This document shows positions 6,601 through 7,864 of a stretch of 7,864 nucleotides of DNA, one piece after another. Source of the stretch: an uncultured Saprospiraceae bacterium (GTDB lineage: Bacteria; Bacteroidota; Bacteroidia; Chitinophagales; Saprospiraceae); contig CALDEO010000289.1 of NCBI GenBank assembly GCA_937942465.1, positions 1 to 7,864 of the forward strand. Reading direction: 5' to 3'. The number at the start of each line of letters is the position of its first letter. The first letter of the stretch is position 1. A program made the position numbers and the translations under genes. A model generated the notes under the pieces. That model did not search any database. It worked only from the letters and a program-made list of their open reading frames with translations, and was not told the DNA's origin.

Positions 6601-7864
6601 TAAGATATCAGATGTTGGATCAACACCATAAATAGAAGTACCATTGATAGCAAATCCTCTTAAAGCATTGGGCCCAGCAAAACTTGCAGATAACATAAAG
6701 TCACCTGTATTAGTAAGGACATAGATGTCTTTATTAGCATCCATGACTACAAAGTTGCTGATTGCAGTATTATAAACCATACCTGTAATCTCACCAGCAC
6801 TTGCAGGTCCATAGGTAGCTGCGGGTACATGGTTAGGTTGTACGATAGTAGGATTTAAATATATTTCTTCGAAAAATTCAGTACCATCTGTTGCTCCTGA
6901 TGAATGATAGAAACGACCATCGATAGGGTGGAAAGCAAGACCTTCGCCAGTGTCTCCATTGCCTAGTGCTACAACGGTATTACTAAAGCATTGGAATGTA
7001 TTTTCAATTGGAGGAGGATTCATACCACCGATCAGATTATCAGCATCTTGACTTATTTCTGTAATCAATAACAATGGTTGATTCTGTACTCTATAGGTAA
7101 TATCAGAAGTACCGAGAGGAAATTCAAATCCACTTGCATCCTCAAGACCAGTTGCTAGTACAGTACCATTCTGAGTGATCTGATAACTAGTAATCAGTTG
7201 ATCAGAACATAGTGCTGTGGCACTTGATTTGATACCGTTGACAACAGCACCACATATCCAGTCATCATTATTGACAGTGACATTTTGTGGACATGCTATT
7301 TCTGGTACATTCATGAAGTTATTGACTGTGACCTTAACAGTACATATTGCTTTATTACCTACTTCATCTACTGCTTCCCAAGTCAGGATCGTAGTACCGA
7401 TAGGGAACCGATCTCCAGATGTCAATCCAGACCCATCGATCTGTGTTACCGTCGGCATGATACAGTTATCTTCTGCTAGTGGCAATGAGAAATTTGCGTA
7501 AGCATCACAAAATCCAAACTCTGTAGTGACGACTACATCAGGCTCTGGACAGTTGATGAAATATGGAGGGTCATTATCCTCGACGATTACATTGAAACTA
7601 CAAGTACCTATGTTTCCAACGGCATCTTCTGCATAGTAAGTAACGGTAGATAGGCCTAATTCAAATTCGTATTCTGCTTCAAATAGATCTTCTATTGGAA
7701 TACCTATATCTGCATCATCAATGAGTGCATTCAATGAGAATGGTCCACTGATTGTTCCGTCAGGGTTAGTGATCGTATAACTATATTGGAATACTGCACA
7801 ATTGTCAAATGGAAGTGCATGCATCCAGCTGTATTGGCTTTCGCAAATAAATACCTCAGTATCA
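694..7864 (-). CDS. Giant T9SS-secreted multidomain HYR-repeat protein, 5' end outside window
   Basis: Probably a very large adhesin-like or matrix protein exported through the outer membrane by the type IX secretion system. The reading frame is open from the right edge to a TAA at 696-694. The Met at 7824 is not the start: the 13 codons before it are in frame and belong to the same domain (ICESQYSW before MHALPFDNCAV, like ECNAEFTWIHPYFVDNC at 847-862). Domains (Met 7824 = 1): HYR to 87; HYR 88-173; HYR 174-250 resuming at about 666-680, interrupted by a lamin-tail-like domain with a propeller-like insert; P-like domain about 705-829 inside the next HYR (681-934); HYR 935-1013; Cys-rich module 1014-1105; duplicated modules 1106-1296 and 1549-1736; HYR 1297-1397; FCC module 1398-1548; Cys-rich modules 1737-1872 and 1873-1962; regulatory-like fold 1969-2026; dockerin-like 2027-2142; cohesin-like 2158-2283; sorting domain 2291-2376. 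No catalytic domain is recognised. Paired cysteines suggest many disulfides. The adhesion role is inferred. Confidence 0.93.
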   Translation of the reverse strand, partial: DTEVFICESQYSWMHALPFDNCAVFQYSYTITNPDGTISGPFSLNALIDDADIGIPIEDLFEAEYEFELGLSTVTYYAEDAVGNIGTCSFNVIVEDNDPPYFINCPEPDVVVTTEFGFCDAYANFSLPLAEDNCIMPTVTQIDGSGLTSGDRFPIGTTILTWEAVDEVGNKAICTVKVTVNNFMNVPEIACPQNVTVNNDDWICGAVVNGIKSSATALCSDQLITSYQITQNGTVLATGLEDASGFEFPLGTSDITYRVQNQPLLLITEISQDADNLIGGMNPPPIENTFQCFSNTVVALGNGDTGEGLAFHPIDGRFYHSSGATDGTEFFEEIYLNPTIVQPNHVPAATYGPASAGEITGMVYNTAISNFVVMDANKDIYVLTNTGDFMLSASFAGPNALRGFAINGTSIYGVDPTSDILYEFDYTTGAILSSITMSGTTITGGLGITVDPITNDASIIYSNGGATSIVGTIDLTTGVITEVGDTGMDLAAIAFDAAGIMYAVSSDSAALPSTLFTVKCQIPGDDYIEITNFGPTSYDISCLMISRTLVDGTIEEAILPEGVVLASGDVFVLHYGPGIDDLTSPNKFYNYCEGTDQPMADAIAYSITYKANVIDQMTMFADALSGIIRADIFDTNTPADFVLASDCNPLTLLEYNMDYPAAIDNGLTTSLQNEPMSTATCGLQVTVLDTEAPMCMEIDDIKQYVGPALNAAEGECNESVITVPNTDDCILTEINVGIVGNIVGAEFITINLTSPEGEILTMYDKLCVGDASVDIIFDDEADNDINTLCTSNAWSGNITPQGEMMMKFYTAKLAGDWTLSVEIEAGNGASFDLTSWSIEATCMMPWQMDDVVLENDLLECNAEFTWIHPYFVDNCTIGSISVDYTSDDASLTVPNDGTLIDNFGKGGYGVTEFFPVGVTTVTYTLVDGSGVQSQCSFLVTVNDTELPIITSCPNDIVVQLSGGECRDRVEYTVLAEDNCAVTSIIGTPASGSLFEIGVTTVTVIVTDPAGNTEECVFDVIVNEFEPLTNELACNDNLNISLDENCQITLTADMLLEGSNYGCYEDYIITLIDEQQNDVPTSPMIGIQYQGQTLQYTITDPVTGNSCWGNILIEEKLIPIIACPADIVITCDQDPDAIQLDTLLANFGQLITGEVSLLSCELNTTWIYEDQVINQPDCSDPIKTILRTFYLTDDENNTVECTQKIDVSPFGFDNITWPAYVQLECSDVAANSSLILPDSTGYPLIGSVIVDDVNALCDLSHNYSDNVLWICGNSYEILRTWTIRNRCLPVGTDNPITYTQLIEVLDTQAPILAICPDDITVSTDPWSCSATVQLPLPDKMEDTCSDVTFEAFIYGGGFLTTVGNFGEPDFAVIANYVSSGDTPTVRYVITDDCGNEAECSFIINVYDGTAPVPVVKQNLIVSLSSANDNTNGAASIYASTIDAGSYDNCTGVKVEIRRVNDNCNQSGNNTFNADGHPQDGSTNPTSPLYDSDNGEYVRFCCEDLTEIDDNGTPYGIISVEVRVWDDANNDGIMGTSPSNGMPSPDNYNTTWVDVRVEDKATPTLICPADITIACDMDESNTDMTGVAESYGNCTILTPTFTDQGDLICGTGIITRTWTFGGVSCKQIITKSAGPTWLAYGPNGVYDNGGSDDQLTWPRDYTSEAGAFAALTCPDDNVDTGEPVWISNPCDQIAVSSTIDTFLQEDGACIKKVINWTVVDWCQYAPNDPTWNGEGIWERTQVIKIVDTNAPTLVACNNTMYEVDANCANSNIVLTNTAIDTSECGEGWLKWQVFIDTWGDGNIDYEYSSFLDPLTTFTKNNDEDSNENGIIDQYVAATQSGAMINITVPESITASNNLHRVTWKVTDGCGNVADCATTFMVADKKAPTPYCINISTAIMDQVGTVELWASDFDLGATDNCTSQEDLLFSFSGSTYVPNMTFTESDCGLNQIEIYVWDEAGNNDFCTVDLYIDGDNCNSTNSPRATIAGHVTSENNDAMNEVMIQSTAAEYSLTEQIQTGNDGIYAFDNSYKYVDYAITALKDGDDMNGVSTLDLLNIQKHILGVKLLDSPYQIIAADVNNSQSVSALDLIELRKLILGLYYELPNNTSWKFVDADQTFDDIYNPWPLMESKQISQLDQDAMQEDFIGVKIGDVNGTASAVSNLGIVENRSSNDLRFIYADTPVTKGDIIQVDVSSDNFNAVLGYQLTLQSEGLEIIDILPGAIVINSNQIGKIANEITTLSWFDINTVDVSKSDVLFTLVFQVNQNGQLSKMINITDLVTRAESYYERANSIAGITLLTSDAISEEIVLYQNEPNPFSEVTSIAFNLPIAAKATLSIYSIDGKLIKVVNGDYEKGINEIIINKSDINVGGLYYYELESGTYNESKKMILIE
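697..954 (-). other. T9SS type A C-terminal sorting domain
   Basis: Residues 2291-2376 carry the usual pattern: YQNEPNPF near the start (2295-2302), a strand with TSIAFNLP, then ATLSIYSIDGKLIK, GINEIIIN and GLYYYEL, ending in KKMILIE just before the stop. This family directs Bacteroidota proteins through the outer membrane by the T9SS, after which the domain is normally removed and the protein is released or anchored. Its position at the extreme C-terminus is as expected and indicates that the 3' end of the gene is intact. Confidence 0.95.
976..1353 (-). other. Cohesin-like beta-sandwich domain
   Basis: Residues about 2158-2283, between the dockerin-like repeats and the sorting domain. The start (LRFIYADTPVTKGDIIQVDV) followed by VLGYQLTLQSEGLEIIDI, LSWFD and VLFTLVFQV resembles the strand pattern of cohesin domains, where GD and a hydrophobic strand open the fold and a (L)FTLxF strand lies late. 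Classical cohesins bind dockerins; here the binding function is inferred only. A generic Ig-like or CBM-like sandwich is the alternative. Confidence 0.6.
1399..1746 (-). other. Dockerin type I-like calcium-binding repeats
   Basis: Residues 2027-2142. The first repeat is DGDDMNGVSTLDLLNIQKHILG (loop D2027 to D2038), written here as the key residues D2027, D2029, N2032, G2033, D2038 and the LLxIQKHILG helix. The second has D2062, N2064, S2066, S2068, D2073 and the helix LIELRKLILG. A shorter IGDVNG follows at 2135-2140. The DxNxxxxVxxxDxxxLxxxIL pattern is that of dockerin/EF-hand loops. About 50 residues containing WKFVDAD and NPWPL separate the second loop from IGDVNG, as an insertion that canonical clostridial dockerins lack. 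Confidence 0.75.
1747..1920 (-). other. Carboxypeptidase-regulatory-like (CarboxypepD_reg type) beta fold
   Basis: Residues about 1969-2026 show ATIAGHVTSENNDAMNEVMIQ, later TGNDGIYAFDN and YAITALKDGD. This is the usual pattern of a small transthyretin-like fold: an IxGxV opening strand, then a GxYxF strand, then a YxITAxK strand. In Bacteroidota surface proteins this fold commonly sits before dockerin-like repeats and acts as a structural spacer. No enzymatic role is implied. Confidence 0.6.
1939..2616 (-). other. Two Cys-rich modules with Asp/Asn-rich loops
   Basis: Residues 1737-1872 and 1873-1962. The first contains WGDGNIDYEY (1783-1792) and an EF-hand-like loop D1809-x-N1811-x-N1813-G-I-I-D1817, then HRVTWKVTDGCGN (1844-1856) and ends in DKKAP. 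The second starts TPYCINISTAIMD, then VELWASDFDLGATDNC (1890-1905) and VWDEAGNNDFC (1940-1950). Both are HYR-like in their ends (DGCGN, DNC, Cys before the last strand), but I cannot assign a formal family name. They look like Ig-like spacers with likely calcium sites. Confidence 0.55.
2617..3180 (-). repeat. Second copy of ~190-residue Cys-rich supermodule
   Basis: Residues 1549-1736, a diverged protein-level repeat of 1106-1296. Shared landmarks in the same order are CPADITIAC (1552-1560), IITRTWTF, SCKQII, QLTWPRDY (1639-1646), ALTCPDD, a paired-Cys stretch, VINWTVVDWC and TQVIKIVDTNAP (1725-1736). This copy carries an additional segment, AYGPNGVYDNGGSDDQ, before the LTWP strand. The match is visible by eye in protein; DNA identity is low. 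Confidence 0.6.
3181..3633 (-). other. Module with adjacent cysteines (FCC)
   Basis: Residues 1398-1548 between two DxxAP/DKATP borders. Landmarks are SYDNCTGVKVEIRR (1431-1444), NDNC (1446-1449), an Asn/Asp/Gly/Ser-rich linker, YVRFCCEDL (1482-1490) and VEVRVWDDANNDG (1505-1517). The codons of the adjacent cysteines are at 3369-3364. The borders and the DNC motif suggest an expanded HYR-like Ig fold. Function unknown; structural spacer or ligand-binding module are both possible. Confidence 0.5.
3634..3936 (-). other. HYR domain
   Basis: Residues 1297-1397. It opens with CPDDITVSTDPWSCSATVQLPLP (C1301, C1314), has the mid-domain Cys C1330 (here EDTC instead of DNC), then VRYVITDDCGNEAECSFIINVYDGTAP. 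This is the canonical hyalin-repeat layout (CPxDI start, a GNxxxC strand and a DxxAP border). HYR domains are Ig-like folds tied to extracellular adhesion. This one separates the two copies of the large supermodule together with the FCC module. Confidence 0.8.
3937..4509 (-). repeat. First copy of ~190-residue Cys-rich supermodule
   Basis: Residues 1106-1296. Landmarks are CPADIVITC (1109-1117), KTILRTFYLTDD, ECTQKIDV (1186-1193), DNITWPAYVQLEC (1199-1211), an inner Cys pair, YEILRTWTIRNRC and TQLIEVLDTQAP (1285-1296). It is built of two ~95-residue halves, each ending in an RT(F/W) strand, a Cys and a TQxI/TQK strand. The same order recurs at 1549-1736. Confidence 0.6.
4510..4785 (-). other. 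Cys-rich ACND module
   Basis: Residues 1014-1105: ELACNDNLNISLDENC (C1020, C1032), ITLTADMLLEGSNYGCYEDY (C1049) and DPVTGNSCWGNILIE (C1093), ending at the next CPAD border. Four cysteines in about 75 residues suggest two disulfides. I recognise the pattern as recurring in large T9SS cargo proteins of Saprospiraceae-like bacteria but know no assigned function. Confidence 0.5.
4786..5022 (-). other. HYR domain
   Basis: Residues 935-1013: IITSCPNDIVVQLSGGECRDRVEYTV, then LAEDNCAVTSI (961-971), FEIGVTTVTVIVTDPAGNTEECVFDVIV. This is a textbook HYR repeat of about 80 residues: CPxDI start, DNC in the middle, an F-x-x-G-x-T-x-V-T strand and D-x-x-G-N-x-x-x-C near the end. Confidence 0.88.
5023..5784 (-). 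other. HYR domain interrupted by a P-like domain
   Basis: Residues 681-934. A HYR-like start (MCMEIDDIKQYV) is followed at about 705-829 by a P-like domain, and the HYR resumes with LECNAEFTWIHPYFVDNC (845-862), then FFPVGVTTVTYTLVDGSGVQSQC and the NDTELP border. The P-like part has TDDCILTEINVGI, ITINLTSPEGEILTMYD, AWSGNITP, LAGDWTLSVE and FDLTSWSIEATC (818-829). The GxWxLxV and LxxWS(I) strands are the hallmark of proprotein-convertase P (P/Homo B) domains. No peptidase domain accompanies it in the visible protein. Confidence 0.75.
5785..7305 (-). other. HYR domain split by a lamin-tail-like domain with an inner propeller-like block
   Basis: Residues 174-680. A HYR begins with EIACPQNVTVNNDDWIC and runs to FPLGTSDITYRVQNQP (235-250). 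In place of the usual last strand comes LLLITEISQD (251-260), the typical first strand of a lamin-tail domain, which resumes only at DDYIEITNFGPTSYDISCLM (512-531), then LASGDVFVLHYGPG and SGIIRADIFD. Between these, residues about 276-507 form five propeller-like repeats. The HYR closes with CGLQVTVLDTEAP (668-680). The domain limits are estimates by eye. Confidence 0.7.
6304..6999 (-). other. Beta-propeller-like repeat block
   Basis: Residues about 276-507. Five blade-like units can be seen: GLAFHPIDGRFYHSSG (295-310), GMVYNTAISNFVVMDANKDIYVLTNTGD (348-375), GFAINGTSIYGVDPTSDILYEFDYTTG (390-416), GITVDPITNDASIIYSNGG and GTIDLTTG (434-465), and AIAFDAAGIMYAVSSDS (479-495). The pattern of GxxxxxxxxxxxYxVD followed by a LYxxDxTTG strand is usual in NHL- or DUF4394-like propellers. 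Two cysteines, C279 and C507, flank the block and could close it. Confidence 0.6.
7306..7563 (-). other. HYR domain
   Basis: Residues 88-173: YFINCPEPDVVVTTEFGFCDAY, then PLAEDNCIMPTVTQIDGSG, FPIGTTILTWEAVDEVGNKAICTVKVTV. Complete canonical HYR repeat. Its LAEDNC segment is encoded by a 19-nt stretch (7462-7480) identical to the one in the HYR at 935-1013 (4927-4945). Confidence 0.88.
7564..7864 (-). other. HYR domain cut by the window edge
   Basis: Visible from 13 residues before Met 7824 to residue 87. It shows ICESQYSWMHALPFDNCAV, then FELGLSTVTYYAEDAVGNIGTCSFNVIVEDNDPP. The segment C-x-(5)-W-x-H-x-(4)-DNC is the same as in the HYR part that follows the P-like domain at 847-862, so this domain may also follow an inserted domain beyond the edge. 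Confidence 0.8.

Noticed and set aside
7822..7824. ATG as start of the giant protein
   Set aside because: The frame is open for 13 more codons to the window edge and these encode a conserved part of the same HYR domain; no signal peptide follows this Met.
694..7864. Defence, toxin delivery or enzymatic function of the giant protein
   Set aside because: No nuclease, protease, glycosidase or toxin motif could be seen in the visible 2389 residues; all recognisable parts are binding, spacer or sorting domains.

Overview
The window looks like chromosomal DNA of a Bacteroidota bacterium, probably of the Saprospiraceae/Chitinophagales kind. The grounds are a C-terminal type IX secretion (T9SS) type A sorting domain, long arrays of HYR and HYR-like Ig modules with DNC motifs, a dockerin-like segment followed by a cohesin-like domain, a Cys-Asn-Asp-Asp-Asp lipoprotein N-terminus, AT-rich DNA, and a start codon preceded by an A-rich stretch instead of a Shine-Dalgarno sequence. 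The taxonomic call is inference from protein architecture; no marker gene is present.

Layout: both genes lie on the minus strand. Almost the whole window (7864 down to 694) is the 3' part of one giant gene for a secreted, cysteine-rich, multidomain surface or extracellular protein. 2389 residues are visible and its beginning lies beyond the right edge. Residue numbers in this annotation take the first visible Met (codon 7824-7822) as 1, but that Met is inside a domain and is not the start. The order is: HYR (cut by the edge), HYR, a HYR split by a lamin-tail-like domain that itself contains a beta-propeller-like block, a HYR split by a proprotein-convertase P-like domain, HYR, a Cys-rich module, two copies of a ~190-residue module separated by a HYR and a module with adjacent cysteines, two further Cys-rich modules, a carboxypeptidase-regulatory-like fold, dockerin-like repeats, a cohesin-like domain and the T9SS sorting domain. 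A strong hairpin terminator follows 25 nt after the stop.

After a ~390-base AT-rich intergenic region with no gene comes the 5' part of a small lipoprotein gene (302 to 1, cut by the left edge). Its mature part resembles the C-terminal domain of RskA-type anti-sigma factors. The strong terminator argues that the two genes are transcribed separately. Both products are predicted to be exported to the envelope or surface, but nothing in the sequence shows that they work together.

No RNA gene, mobile element, CRISPR array, phage gene or defence system was seen. The most unusual content is the nested-domain architecture of the giant protein.
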